DNA of 64,000 nucleotides. Origin: Rattus norvegicus (Eukaryota; Chordata; Mammalia; Rodentia; Muridae). The DNA lies in the NCBI RefSeq assembly GCF_036323735.1, contig NC_086031.1:34353725-34417724 (forward strand), given 5' to 3'. Position 1 is the stretch's first letter. Each line of letters begins with the position of its first letter. The notes under the pieces were generated by a model. The model worked only from the letters and a program-made list of their open reading frames with translations, was not told the DNA's origin and made no database searches. Below are positions 1 to 9,286 of the stretch, piece after piece. The position numbers and the translations under genes were made by a program.

Positions 1-27
1 ATTTTTGTGTGCGTGGATGCACAAGCA

Positions 28-127
28 CGTCTTCTCCCCTCTCTCTTTCTTTCTCTGACTCTACCTTTCTCCCTCCCTCCCTCCCTTCTTTCTTCTCTTC
101 CTCCTGTGTCCCTCCCTCTCTCTTGAT
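28..127. repeat. Pyrimidine-rich low-complexity tract
   Basis: An almost uninterrupted run of C and T with CCTC and CTTT runs, typical of degenerate CT/CCTT microsatellite. No coding signal. Confidence 0.8.
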
Positions 128-200
128 CTTCCAGGGTCAACCTCCTGAGTGCTAGGATTAGAAGCCTACACTGCCACAGCCGGCCTTCTGAATAGATTTT

Positions 201-403
201 TTAAGAGATTTATTTTTTATCTTTCACAACTATGTGTATCCTGTGTATCTGTGTGTGGGCAGGAAGAGGCCAGAAGGTATCAGAACCCCTGGAACTGGAG
301 CTCCCCAGTTGCTCTTTTACATGGGTACTGGGAACCAAATTTAGGTCTTCCGCTGGGACAGCAAGTGCTTTAGCTGGTAAGCCACCATCCAGCTGCTCTC
401 TGA
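201..403 (-). mobile_element. B3-type SINE
   Basis: In reverse orientation this matches the B3/B2 layout: a T-rich end (reverse of the A-rich tail), then GGCCAGAAGG...GGAACTGGAG, then the head near GCTGGTAAGCCACCATCCAG. Open frames over it are SINE artefacts. Confidence 0.7.
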
Positions 404-892
404 ATATTCTTTCCATTGTTGTTTGGTGCTGACTTAATACGCTTGAGGCATTTTAGGCTTAGAGAGCCCTTGAGAAATTTAGTAGCAGGAAGGGCCTTGC
501 TTCCCCAGTGTGTTCCTAGATGAGCCCATGTCCCCTAGAAGCTGAGTGGCCTGCACTAGGTGTACAGCTAGGCTGTCTGCTTAGGTGAGGGTGAAGTTGT
601 TATGGCTTTTATACTTGCTCTGCTAAGAGCTGGCCTCTCAAGGACTAGATGGGACGTCATATCATCCAAGTCACAGGCCATGGGAACCTCATACTGTATG
701 GGTCACTGGACAGTGCTTTGGAGCAGTGAGCTGTAGCCTGAGAGGTTGAACCTGACCCATGGTATGAGGTTAGAAATTAGGATCTAGGGACCTGGGGTAT
801 GTGACTCGAAGCCACGTATGACATGCAAGGCTGTTAGTGGTGTCATCAGTACCATAATAAAATTAGCTCATTAGTTAAATAAAAGTAAGTAA
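404..892. other. Unassigned non-coding stretch
   Basis: Mixed-composition sequence without a recognisable repeat, splice-bounded exon or open frame of note. It ends in an A-rich segment near 856-890. Confidence 0.5.
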
Positions 893-1118
893 AAACATCT
901 CTGGGGAGATGTTTTATTGGGTAAGAGTGCTGGCATGTAAGCATGAGGACCTGTGTTCAAATCCCTAGCACTCATGTAAAATGTCAGATGTGGCTGTGTG
1001 ACTGTCTGCAGCCTCAGGTGCAGGGATGGGGGTTTTGTGGGTGTGGACAGAGAATCAGTGGGTCCTACAGCCCAGCTCCAAGTTCAGTGAGGAGACCCTG
1101 TGTCAGGGGAATAAGGTA
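893..1118 (+). mobile_element. B4/RSINE-type SINE, diverged
   Basis: The stretch resembling GGTAAGAGTGCTGGCATGTA, then GAGGACCTGTGTTCAAATCC and GCACTCATGTAAAA, follows the B4 head-to-body order on the plus strand. Old and diverged. Confidence 0.55.
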
Positions 1119-1157
1119 GAGAGTGATGGAGTAGGACATCCAATGTTCTCTTCTGGG

Positions 1158-1237
1158 GCTCTCTCCCTTCTCTCTCTTTCCCCCTCTCCCTCTCCCTCTC
1201 CATTTCTTATTCTCTTTCTCTCTCTCCCCCCACCCAC
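1158..1237. repeat. CT-rich low-complexity tract
   Basis: Polypyrimidine block of CTCTCC and CTCTTT motifs ending in a C7 run, followed by an A-rich segment. Confidence 0.8.
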
Positions 1238-1261
1238 AACTAATCAAATAAATAGATAAAT

Positions 1262-1555
1262 TTGGGAATCTGAAGAGGTTGTTCAGTTAGGAAAGTGTTT
1301 GCTTCGTAACTGTGAGGAACTGAGTTGGATTCTAATACCTCAGGGACAAGGGACATTTGTAGCTCTGGTACTTGTGAAGGCTGAGACCTGGAGACTCTGG
1401 GCCCTCAAACTAGTCTACTTGGAGAGCTCTAGGCCAATGAGAAACCTCGTCTCAGTAAAATAAAAATAAAGTAGACAATACTTGAGGAATGACCCCCGAG
1501 ACTGTCCTCTGACCCATGCACGTGTGGGCACACACACAAATGAAATAAAATCAAA
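1262..1555 (+). mobile_element. B4-type SINE
   Basis: Follows the B4 order: a head with GTTCAGTTAGGAAAGTGTTT, then the GAGGAACTGAGTTGGATTCT box and AGACAATACTTGAGGAATGA, finishing in a CA-rich tail with GTGGGCACACACAC. Confidence 0.6.
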
Positions 1556-1639
1556 CACCTGAGATGAGAGTGGAGGGGGCAGAGCACAGAGTGTCCCTTG
1601 GACACTGAGTTCAAGCTCTTAGAAGTATTTTCTTCTCTG

Positions 1640-2100
1640 CTCAATCTTGTTTCTTATCTCTCATCAGCCCACATGGCTTGATGGGAGATGGCCTTCACCG
1701 AGGACACCCTCTCAGTAGGATACAGTCTATGGTGTTTGCTGAGTGAATAATAGTGGCAGGCTACTGACACAAAAAGATGGTGTTTGTTTCCATCCTTCCC
1801 CCTAGAGACAGAAGGGATGAGTCATTTTACTGGTCCGCACTGTGTCTAGGGAGGGCTAGACACAGGAAGTGGTCACCTGGTTCTGCGCACAAGGATCAGT
1901 GGCCCCTTCATTCCATATCCGTAACTCCATACTCGTGCACAACAGCACCAGTTCTAACTCCACTGTGGGTTGCACTGAAGTTTTGAGTTAAAAAAATAAA
2001 ACCCAAAGAAACAAAAACCACAAGTTGTTTCTTTTATTAAAGAACTCAATTCATGGACAATTTTTCTTGTCTAGTATGGCAAACAGAACTTGCTATGTTG
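1640..2100. other. Unassigned non-coding stretch
   Basis: No repeat family recognised. The 69-codon plus frame at 1777-1986 has no supporting splice or initiation context. The segment turns A-rich from about 1990. Confidence 0.45.
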
Positions 2101-2135
2101 AGATTAAAAAAGGAAAAAGAAAAAAGAAAAAAAAA

Positions 2136-2271
2136 GGTTGGACTTGGTGGCACTTACCTTTAATTACACCACTTTCGAGGCAAGAAGCAGGTGGGTCTTT
2201 GTGAGTCCAAGACAAGCCTGGTGTATCTAGTGAGTTCCAAGACAGCCAGGGCTACACAGTGAAATCCCGTC
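2136..2271 (+). mobile_element. B1 SINE, interrupted by a B2
   Basis: Recognised by GGTGGCACTTACCTTTAATT, the gap-and-join segment around GACAAGCCTGGTGTATCTAG, and ACAGCCAGGGCTACACAGTG. Its 3' tail resumes after the inserted B2, near 2461-2480 (ACTGTCTTAACAACAACA). Confidence 0.85.
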
Positions 2272-2460
2272 TTTTTTTTTTAAGATTTTTTTTTTAATTT
2301 ATTTTATGAGTACACTATAGCTGTCATCAGACACACCAGCAGAGGGCATTGGATCCCATTACAGATGGTTGTGAGCCACCATGTGGTTGTTGGGAATTGA
2401 GCTCAGGACCTCTGGAAGAGCAGTCAGTGCTCTTAACCACTGAGCCATCTCTCCAGCCCC
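2272..2460 (-). mobile_element. B2 SINE inserted in B1
   Basis: Full-length B2 in reverse: T-rich tail complement, CAGACACACCAGCAGAGGGC, GTGAGCCACCATGTGGTTG, and head complement CTGAGCCATCTCTCCAGCCC. The flanks GAAATCCCGTCTT and GAGATACTGTCTT look like a diverged target-site duplication inside the B1 tail. Confidence 0.9.
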
Positions 2461-2509
2461 GAGATACTGTCTTAACAACAACACGTGATGCTTCTGTTCT
2501 CCCTGAGAT

Positions 2510-2762
2510 GTGTGTTTGTGTGTGTGTGTGTGTGTATGTGTGTGTGTGTATGTGTGTGTGCGTGTGCGTATGTTTCCATGGGTAGAATCACCAGGTGTAT
2601 GTATGTATACATGAGTGTGGGAGGGTGTACACACAGTGTGGTGTGTGTGTGTGTGTGTGTGTGTGTAGGTGTAAAGTGTGAGTGTATATGTGTGTGTGTT
2701 TCCATGGGTAGAATCACCATGTGTATGTATGTATACATGAGTGTGGAAGTGTATACATACAG
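2510..2762. repeat. Duplicated 126-bp unit with (TG)n tracts
   Basis: A roughly 65-bp single-copy-like module starting TGTTTCCATGGGTAGAATCA occurs at 2571 and again at 2697, each preceded by a TG tract. The period is 126 bases and the copies differ by only a few substitutions. Long minus-strand frames rich in His-Thr here are repeat artefacts. Confidence 0.85.
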
Positions 2763-2779
2763 TTGTGTATATGAGTGTA

Positions 2780-3024
2780 TAGAGGCCAGAAGACAGCGGC
2801 AGGTGTCATCCCCGGGCACACGGTCTACCTCCCTTGAGACAGTCTCTCTCATTGGCCTGGAGCTCACCAAGTAGCCTGGATGGCTACTGAGCACCAGGGA
2901 GCCTCTTATCCCTGCCTCCTCCATGTTGAAGTCCCACACTTGCTACCTTGCCTGGAGCTCTGAGGCTGGAACTCAGGTCCTTATGATTGTTAGGCAAGGG
3001 CTTTACTGACTGAATCATGTCTTC
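2780..3024 (-). mobile_element. B4-type SINE
   Basis: Reverse B4: GAGGCCAGAAGACAGCGGCA, GAGACAGTCTCTCTCATTGG, TGGAGCTCACCAAGTAGCCT, then AACTCAGGTCCTTATGATTG and a degraded head complement. Confidence 0.7.
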
Positions 3025-3297
3025 TATAAATAAAATAAATAAATAGTTTCAAGTTAAGCATCATACATTGTTCCCCCCTTCAGACATAAAGCTATTGCAT
3101 AGTTTTCCTGTCACAGTATAGTATAGTTGCAGTTTTTATACACAAAGGAGGCAAAAATGTAGGGGGTCAAATAGTAGTATTTGGCTTATTTGAGAGGCCT
3201 AAAAATTAAAGACATAGTATTTCTGAAATATATTTGCACAAAACCCAGAAAAGAGGACAAGATGAAGGCACAGAAAAGTAGTTCCAACAGTGCCAAT

Positions 3298-3299
<2 letters not shown>

Positions 3300-3348
<49 letters not shown>
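3300..3348. repeat. (AC)24 microsatellite
   Basis: Perfect alternating A and C over 49 bases. Confidence 0.97.
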
Positions 3349-3350
<2 letters not shown>

Positions 3351-3363
3351 CAGAAAGACTAGA

Positions 3364-3475
3364 GAGGCCTGGTGGTTCACACTCAGGAGGCAGAGGCAGT
3401 CTGAGGACAGACCGTGAATTCCAGGAAAGCTGGAGATGTAGAGTGTGTTCCCATCTCAAAATCCCTAATCTATGG
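3364..3475 (+). mobile_element. B1-like SINE fragment
   Basis: GGCCTGGTGGTTCACACTCA, AGGAGGCAGAGGCAGTCTGA and CATCTCAAAA keep the B1 order, but the copy is short and diverged. Confidence 0.55.
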
Positions 3476-3477
3476 CT

Positions 3478-3630
3478 AAGGGGGTGGCTTAGTGGTTGAG
3501 AATGTTTTTTGGTCTTTCAGGGGACTGGAGCTCTGTCCCTCATGCCCACACTGGGTGACTCACAACTGCTTGTCTCTGTAGCACCAGGCCTCTTCTGGCT
3601 GTCATGGGCATCTTCATGCATATGCACACA
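3478..3630 (+). mobile_element. B2/B3-type SINE with CA-rich tail
   Basis: GGGGTGGCTTAGTGGTTGAG is the tRNA-like head. GTGACTCACAACTGCTTGT and CAGGCCTCTTCTGGCTGTC match the B2 body. The tail runs into the CA array that follows. Confidence 0.65.
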
Positions 3631-3695
3631 GACACACAGACACACAGACACACAGACACACAGACACACAGACACACACATGCACGCACACACAC

Positions 3696-3727
<32 letters not shown>

Positions 3728-3728
3728 G
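3625..3728. repeat. Period-8 GACACACA array grading into (CA)n
   Basis: About six head-to-tail copies of an 8-base unit (GACACACA) from 3629 to 3677, followed by plain CA repeats with scattered CG and TG variants. Confidence 0.9.
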
Positions 3729-3924
3729 TAAGTAAAAAATAGCATAAAACTTGAACCCAACAGACAAACTTAATCAGTGAACTATAAAGGAGGTTGCGTA
3801 TTGAAGAAACTAAAGATGTGTAATAAAGGTAAATTAAACAAAATAATTTATTTGTAAAGAGAAAACATTTTATTTCACTCAATAATTGTATTAGTTTTAC
3901 GGTCTGGGAGATGTAGAATCCATG

Positions 3925-4150
3925 TAAAAGCCGGAAGCAGACAGCATCTGAAGTCCCAGCATTCTTGAGGAGAGATGAGAGGTGGATGGGACAATCCCTG
4001 AGGGCAGTGGGGCATCTAGCCTGGTGTATGAAGCAAGAAATAACAGACACTGCGTCCCAAACTTGGATGGGCTAACCTGGCACTCTGAGGTTCGCCTTTA
4101 TGCTGTGACACGAATATACTCAAAACTTACACGAGTGTGCACACACATAA
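3925..4150 (+). mobile_element. Diverged B4-type SINE fragment
   Basis: GAAGTCCCAGCATTCTTGAG and the following gap sequence resemble the central B4 region, ending in a CA-rich tail near 4140-4180. Weakly conserved. Confidence 0.4.
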
Positions 4151-4387
4151 GCAGACACAGTGCATGTGTGTGTGCACGCACACATTATTAGTTTTAGAGT
4201 AATGTACCGGAATACATTTTAATGTTAGTTTAACTTTTTAAACATTTAATTCAAAGTTCTGGTTCTAAATTCAGGTTTAAAAATACTTTGCCTTAACGAA
4301 TGTGGAGCCAAGAAAAGAATCTTTGCAAACTCTTCGACCCAAATGGAAGAAATGCCCCGTTGGCTGTGCTTACTAAATCAAGATGCT

Positions 4388-4389
<2 letters not shown>

Positions 4390-4418
<29 letters not shown>

Positions 4419-4419
4419 C
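4390..4419. repeat. Poly(A) tract, about 30 bases
   Basis: Uninterrupted A run next to GATGCTCAT on one side and CTGTGGCAATT on the other. No SINE body is attached, so its origin is unclear. Confidence 0.9.
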
Positions 4420-4520
4420 TGTGGCAATTACGCTCAGGTTTTTACTGAAATTCGTCTAGTCAGCTAGTCGGTTTCCACCTTCCTTAATGTCAATTTGTAT
4501 AAAATAATCAAAAGACATAC

Positions 4521-4771
4521 TTTAGCAAGTGGGTCTGAGAGCCACTGAAGCTCTTTTTCTGGAAAATGTTTAAATAGGTTCAAAATTGTTTCCAAGTTTG
4601 GAAAGCATGCGAGCGTCAGAGCGGCTCCTAAAGGTATAACATGTAGTCGTTCAGCAGACAGAATGGTACAGTCGTGGAGACATTTCCACACATCTGTGCA
4701 TACCGTATCTTCACAGCACATGATGCTCCAGCAAAACCGTTTGTCACCCACTGTTAGAATATTGCTTCTAC
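4521..4771 (-). CDS. Candidate coding exon of an unrecognised minus-strand gene
   Basis: On the minus strand a good acceptor (pyrimidine tract TATCTTTCCCTTCCAG) precedes 251 bases. They leave two bases of an incoming codon, then read 83 codons with no stop up to a plausible donor, AAA|GTATGT. The peptide includes RSNILTVGDKRFCW near its start and FPNLETILNLFKHFPEKELQ near its end, a leucine-rich helical mix unlike SINE or microsatellite translations. The region is repeat-free and keeps several CpG sites (4612-4626, 4649, 4674, 4703). If the donor is not used, the frame runs 19 more codons to a TAG at 4464-4466, and AATAAA signals lie further down on the minus strand near 3850 and 3870. I do not recognise the family. 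Inference only: no homology search was possible. Confidence 0.42.
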
Positions 4772-4964
4772 CTGGAAGGGAAAGATATTTTTAAAACCTA
4801 AAAATATGCCAACTCTAGTATTATAATAGCCAGTTTCGCCATAGACAACCCTCAGATATAGAACATGCATTTTTGTAAAAGAAAAATGTGTAATTCGCCT
4901 TAAAAATCAGTTACTTAAAAAATTGAACTGTAATACTTCCTTTGTTTGTTTGCTTGTTCTTTCC

Positions 4965-5332
4965 ATTCTTCCTTTCCTACTTTCTTCTTCCTCCCTCCCT
5001 TTTCCTTCCTTCCTTTTCTTTCTCCTCCCTTCCTTCCCCTCCTTTCCTCCTCTCCTTCCTTCTTCCTTTTCCTCCCATCCTTCCTTCCTCCCTTCTTCCT
5101 TCCTTCCTCCCTCCCTTCCCCCTCCCTCCCTTCTTCCTTCCTTCCTCCCTCCCTTCCCCCTCCCTCCCTCCTTTCCTTCCTTCCCTCCCTCCTTCCTCCC
5201 TTCCTTCCTTCCTTCCTTCCTTCCTTCCTTCCTTCCTCCCTTCCCCTCCCTCCCTCCTTCCCTCCCTCCCTCCTTCCCTTCCTTCCCTCCCTCCTTCTTT
5301 CCTTCCTTCCTTCCTTCCTTCCTTTCTTCCAT
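4965..5332. repeat. Long CCTT/CCCT polypyrimidine block
   Basis: About 370 bases of almost pure pyrimidine on the plus strand, built of CCTT, CCCT and CTTT units. A unit of about 37 bases repeats twice around 5095-5170. The overlapping open frames (Pro/Ser/Phe-rich on plus, Lys/Glu/Gly-rich on minus) are artefacts. Confidence 0.95.
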
Positions 5333-5512
5333 TTTCGATGATAGGCCTATATAGCCCACGCTGGCCTCTGACTCACTATGTAACCAAGTGTGATCTGGAA
5401 CACTTTTATCTTCTTTACATCCTCTGTCTCCAGAGTGTTAGAATTGTAGGCGTGTGCCTCCACATCCAGTTTATGCAATGCTGGAGATCAAGTCCAGAGC
5501 TTTGCTGCTGTA
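5333..5512 (-). mobile_element. B1/B4-related SINE fragment
   Basis: ATAGCCCACGCTGGCCTCTG, then GTTAGAATTGTAGGCGTGTG and CACATCCAGTTTATGCAATG, is the reverse B1-to-ID order of composite B4-type elements. Confidence 0.6.
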
Positions 5513-5524
5513 TCTTTTATTGTC

Positions 5525-5610
5525 CCCTCAAACTCTGAGCCAAAATAAACCATTCCTTAAGTTGCTCTCTGCTTATGTATTTTGTTGCTACAAAAATGTA
5601 ACTAACATGT
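5525..5610 (+). mobile_element. 3' end of LTR-like repeat (fragment)
   Basis: AACTCTGAGCCAAAATAAAC followed by CCTTAAGTTGCTCTCTGC and TGTAACTAAC is the conserved 3' portion, including AATAAA, of a common rodent MaLR-like dispersed repeat seen about twenty times in this window. Confidence 0.55.
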
Positions 5611-5984
5611 TGGCAGAAAGAGGGTCATTGTGATGATTGCACTTTAAGGAAGAAAGTTCTGAGGTGAGGCTTGATGACAGAGGTAAAGCAAGAGGAAGAG
5701 TGAGAGGATATGGGATGCAGGCCTCTGGCATCAGAGAGAATCTTAACCCAGCCAAAAACAAGAGCAAGCCCCACATCAAGCAAACAAAGTAAACTGGTCA
5801 GTGCGATTGAGCCAGGAGCCAGTAGGACAGGGACTAGATTGCAAGTGGCCTCATATGAGCGGTCAGAAAAGCAATGAGAGGTGGGAGTAGGGGAGGGGAA
5901 GGTGGAGTGAGAGAGAGAAACATGTGTGCAGAAGCCCTAGGTCAACCTTGGACATCATTCCTCTGGTGTAGTTCATCTTGTTTC

Positions 5985-6227
5985 TTGACACATGGTCTTC
6001 TGCTTGGCTTAGGACTTGCTGCCTTGCCTAGGCTGGGTGAATAGTTATCCTTGGGGACCCACCTGTCTCCTCATTCCCAGGGCTGGGATTGCAAGTGGAC
6101 AGTACCATCCCTGGCTTTATTGTGATTATTTTTTATTGACCTGGGTTCGAGCTCTGAATTTATATGGTCGTGCCCTCATGCTTACACAGCACACACTTTA
6201 GAGATAAAGCTATCCTCCTAAGCCCTG
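5985..6227 (-). mobile_element. B4-type SINE
   Basis: Reverse B4: TAGGCTGGGTGAATAGTTAT, GGGCTGGGATTGCAAGTGGA, then the ID-like part TGGGTTCGAGCTCTGAATTT and a TAGAGATAAAGCTATCCTCC head complement. Confidence 0.6.
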
Positions 6228-6229
6228 CC

Positions 6230-6654
6230 CTGAGCCCCACTAGCCCACTGAATCTAGTGAGTGACAGGGTCTGACTGTGTGTTTAGCAGGTTACTCGGGC
6301 GGGCATATGGTAGGGTTGAATAGAACAAGAGGAGAAAGTGTCAGGGTAGACACATGCTACTGGAAGAATTCACACATTGGCGATGGTAACTTAGAATAAC
6401 ACCCTGCACACAGAGGTATGAGAAAGATGCATGTTATGACAACCCTAGTAGTTGGTATTATGATCATAAATATCTATATAGAGATAGCAGGAGTTGCATG
6501 CCTTTCAGACATATCCAACCTTTTGACATTGTGAAGTTGTAATTATAAAGTTTATGCTGGGGAAATGATGTGATCAAATTAAAAAACCAAAAACCCCAAA
6601 ACAAAACAAAACAAAACAAAAAACCCTAAAAACCAAAGAAGCAGACAACCACAA
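6230..6654. other. Unassigned non-coding stretch
   Basis: No gene-like structure. It ends in an A-rich simple segment (repeats of AAAAC near 6580-6625). Confidence 0.5.
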
Positions 6655-6655
6655 G

Positions 6656-6850
6656 CTGGAGAGAGGATGGCTTAGTCAGAAGTGCTGGCCTTGCAAACAT
6701 GAGGACCCGAGTTTGTATCCCAGGAACCCACATATCAAGGTGTGGTAATGTGTCATTGTAACCCTAGCACTGGGGAAGCAGAGATAGGCAGATGCCCAGG
6801 GCTCGCTGGGAAGCCCTAGGACACACTCAAAAGACAAGGTGGATAACACC
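6656..6850 (+). mobile_element. B4-type SINE, 5' part
   Basis: GCTGGAGAGAGGATGGCTTA, AACATGAGGACCCGAGTTTG and CCTAGCACTGGGGAAGCAGA match B4. The copy breaks at AGACAAGGTGGATAAC and its 3' part reappears after 7253. Confidence 0.7.
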
Positions 6851-7252
6851 AGTGCTGGATAGTTTTATGGTCAACTCAATGCAAGCTAAAGCCATTTGAG
6901 TAGAGGGAACCTAAGTAGATGTCCCTATAAGATCAGGCTGCAGGCATTTTCTTCATTAGTGATCAATGGGAAAGGGCCCAGCCCACTGTGGGGTGGGGTA
7001 CCTCTGGGCTGTTGGTCCAGGGTTCTGTAAGAAAGCAGACTGAGCTAGTCCTGGGGAGCAAGCCAGTAAACAACATCCCTCCATGGGGTCTGTATCAGCT
7101 CCTGTCTCCAGGTTCCTTCTGTTTTTGAGTTATTGTTTTGACTTCCTTAGATGATGAACATCCCTTTGGAAGTGGAGGCAAAACCTTTTCCTCCCCAAGT
7201 CGCTTTGGTCATAGTGTTTCCCTGCAGCAATAGTCTCACAAACTAAGACAGA
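6851..7252 (+). mobile_element. LTR-like repeat inserted in B4
   Basis: A near-complete copy of a common rodent repeat: opening GGATAGTTTTATGGTCAACT, central CAGCCCACTGTGGGGTGGGG and GAGCAAGCCAGTAAACAACA, and closing TTTGGTCATAGTGTTTCCCT then CAAACTAAGACAG. Family name not certain. Confidence 0.6.
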
Positions 7253-7335
7253 AACTGAGGAAGGACACTCAGGATTGTTGTTTGACCTCTACACACATGA
7301 ATGGGTACCCTCACATACCTGTGTACCTGCATATA
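7253..7335 (+). mobile_element. B4-type SINE, 3' part
   Basis: CTGAGGAAGGACACTCAGGA and GACCTCTACACACATGAATG continue the B4 interrupted at 6850. Confidence 0.65.
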
Positions 7336-7379
7336 CTTGAACACACATACTACATCCAGATCTCATAGTATTGTAAGTA

Positions 7380-8213
7380 AGTTTATGATTTTGTGTCGGG
7401 CCACATTTATATCATAGCTTTCGTCTGTCACATGTGAGTGGTCAGTGGGGCATAGGTTGGACACGCCTACTCACTGTCTGTGGGGGATGCCTCTCATCCA
7501 CTCAGAGAGCCTGCCAGCATCATTTCAAACAAAACACTCGGTGATGTCACTTGGCCTCTTGGAATCAGGGAACACAGTTCCATTTATGCTGTAGAAATGA
7601 TCCAATGCTATAAACCAGGGCTTGCCGTTTCCTGGAGAGCCAGTCGTTAAACATTTACTAACCCATCACTAGTAACATGCAAGCTCCTTTTACTATCTAG
7701 CATCTAAGGGCTCCCTTCCAGAGTGTGCCACACTGTGGCTCAGGGATCTGCTGCCTAGACAGTCTCTCTGCCCGAGCTGGCAACACTCCATGCTTGAGCT
7801 GTGTGGGGTGCATCTGGGCAGCTGGTGAGTACACATTCTGAGCACACGGTGATTCAAACTCAGCAAACATTAATAAGCTGCCGCTGTCTGCTGGGAGCAG
7901 TGCCTGGCACGGGGTGGCCGCTGGGATGAACTCCGTCTCATCTTTTCTCTTTAAACCGGGACAAATGAACCAGATTCCAAGAAAATAGGTGCCAGGCCCC
8001 AGGGGAAACTGAAAATGAAGAATGAGTGAGGTTTCTGGAAGATTTGAGAGAATAATTTGTTGCAAGGGAGAAGTGAGAACAGTGTTGTCTGGAAGTGAGG
8101 TGCTAAGGGTGGGTGAGCCTTGGAGAATGAATAGGTCGTCAGAAAGAAGAGTGGAAGAGGAACTGCTGGCTAGGAAAGAGCACAGAAGGAGGAAGGGATG
8201 TGACATGATGCTC
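7380..8213. other. Repeat-poor non-coding stretch
   Basis: No interspersed repeat is clearly recognised. A 169-codon minus frame (7697-8206) is open, but it has serine and proline runs, no recognised motif and no splice support, so I leave it uncalled. Confidence 0.45.
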
Positions 8214-8305
8214 TAGTTTCAGTTCTGTCATAAAATATACTGACAAAGACCAGCTTAGGTGAGGAAAGAGTTCATTTGACTTACACTTCCAGGTCAGAAT
8301 CTTAT
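8214..8305 (-). mobile_element. LTR-like repeat fragment
   Basis: CTGTCATAAAATATACTGAC followed by TTAGGTGAGGAAAGAGTTCA is the reverse 3' end of the dispersed LTR-like family found elsewhere in the window. Confidence 0.5.
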
Positions 8306-8357
8306 CTTTGAAATGGAAGGTAAGTCAGGAATTCAAAACAGCCTCAACTTTACGGTT

Positions 8358-8453
8358 CTCTCTCTCTCTCTCTGCATCCATCCACCTATCCATCCATCCA
8401 TCCATCCATCCATCCATCCATCCATCCATCCATCCATCCTTCTGTACTATCTG

Positions 8454-8518
<65 letters not shown>

Positions 8519-8535
8519 ATCTATATCTATCATCT
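8358..8535. repeat. Compound (CT)n-(CATC)n-(TATC)n microsatellite
   Basis: CT repeats to 8373, about 13 CATC units at 8388-8439, a short spacer, then about 16 TATC units at 8455-8518 with a degenerate TATC tail. Confidence 0.95.
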
Positions 8536-8539
8536 ATCT

Positions 8540-8716
8540 ACCTATCTATCATATATTTTCACTTGCATATATTTGTGTGTGAGTGCGTATGTTTATGCCA
8601 TGTGTAGTGTATGGAGGTCAGGGGTTACTTGAAGGTTCTCTCATTTCATTACGTGGGTCCCTGAGATGAATTCAGGCTGTCAGACTTGGTGGCATGGCTC
8701 TGAGACATCTTGTTTG
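8540..8716 (-). mobile_element. B3-type SINE
   Basis: A TG-rich leader, then GTATGGAGGTCAGGGGTTAC, TACGTGGGTCCCTGAGATGA and GTCAGACTTGGTGGCATGG, fit reverse B3. Confidence 0.55.
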
Positions 8717-8817
8717 ACCTCATTTATTTACATGTGTATACATCTTCATATGTGTTTATGCACATGTGTGCATGTATGAAGAAGCCAAAGCCAGATGTAT
8801 TTCTTAATAATCTATTC

Positions 8818-9140
8818 ATTATTTTTTCTTTTTAAATTGAAAATGGATTTTTCATACAATACATTTTTTCCTACAATTTATTCTCCTCATTTCCCCCCAG
8901 ATCCTCCCAGCTCCCCAGCCATCTCATTCCATGACTTCTTTCTCTTTAGAAAACAAACAAACAAAACAGAATAGAACAAAACGGGGTGGGGGAACCCCAA
9001 AAAGAGCATGAGAAGCACACAGACATCAGAGACACATGTACAGAAAACCCATAAAAACCACAAAATCAAAAACCATAATATATATAAGCAAATGACTAGT
9101 AAGGAAAAAAATGCATTAGAGACAAAAATATCTCCCTCCA
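8818..9140 (-). mobile_element. Rodent L1 (Lx-type) 3' UTR fragment
   Basis: ATTCTCCTCATTTCCCCCCA, then AAACAAACAAACAAAACAGA, then AAACCCATAAAAACCACAAA and AACCATAATATATATAAGCA match the reverse strand of a rodent LINE-1 3' UTR. No ORF2 sequence is attached. Confidence 0.72.
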
Positions 9141-9162
9141 AATCATTGAGTTATATTTTCAA

Positions 9163-9285
9163 ACAGGATTTCTCTAAGGAGCCCTGGCTGGCCTCTAACT
9201 TTTTTAACCAGGCTGGCCTTGAACTTGCAGATCCTCTGCCTCTTAAGTGCTAGGATTAAAAGTGTGCACCACAATGCACAGAACC
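9163..9285 (-). mobile_element. B1 SINE
   Basis: Reverse B1: CAGGATTTCTCTAAGGAGCC, ACCAGGCTGGCCTTGAACTT, AAGTGCTAGGATTAAAAGTG and GCACCACAATGCACAG. Confidence 0.85.
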
Positions 9286-9286
9286 A

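Noticed and set aside
2359..2939. Minus-strand frames of 91 and 155 codons
   Set aside because: The first is the well-known spurious translation of a reverse B2 (MAQWLRALTALPEVLSSIP type); both run through TG repeats and so are His/Thr-rich.
3840..3880. AATAAA signals on the minus strand as proof of a gene 3' end
   Set aside because: AATAAA is common by chance in AT-rich DNA; kept only as weak context for the 4.5-kb exon candidate.
4907..5538. Frames up to 198 codons in both orientations
   Set aside because: They translate the CCTT/GGAA block into Pro/Ser/Phe or Lys/Glu/Gly repeats; a stop-free low-complexity tract explains them.
7697..8206. 169-codon minus frame
   Set aside because: Repeat-poor sequence, but serine runs, no splice or initiation evidence and no recognised motif; within chance expectation.
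8818..9140. Active L1 remnant
   Set aside because: Only 3' UTR-like sequence is present; no ORF1 or ORF2 portion can be seen.
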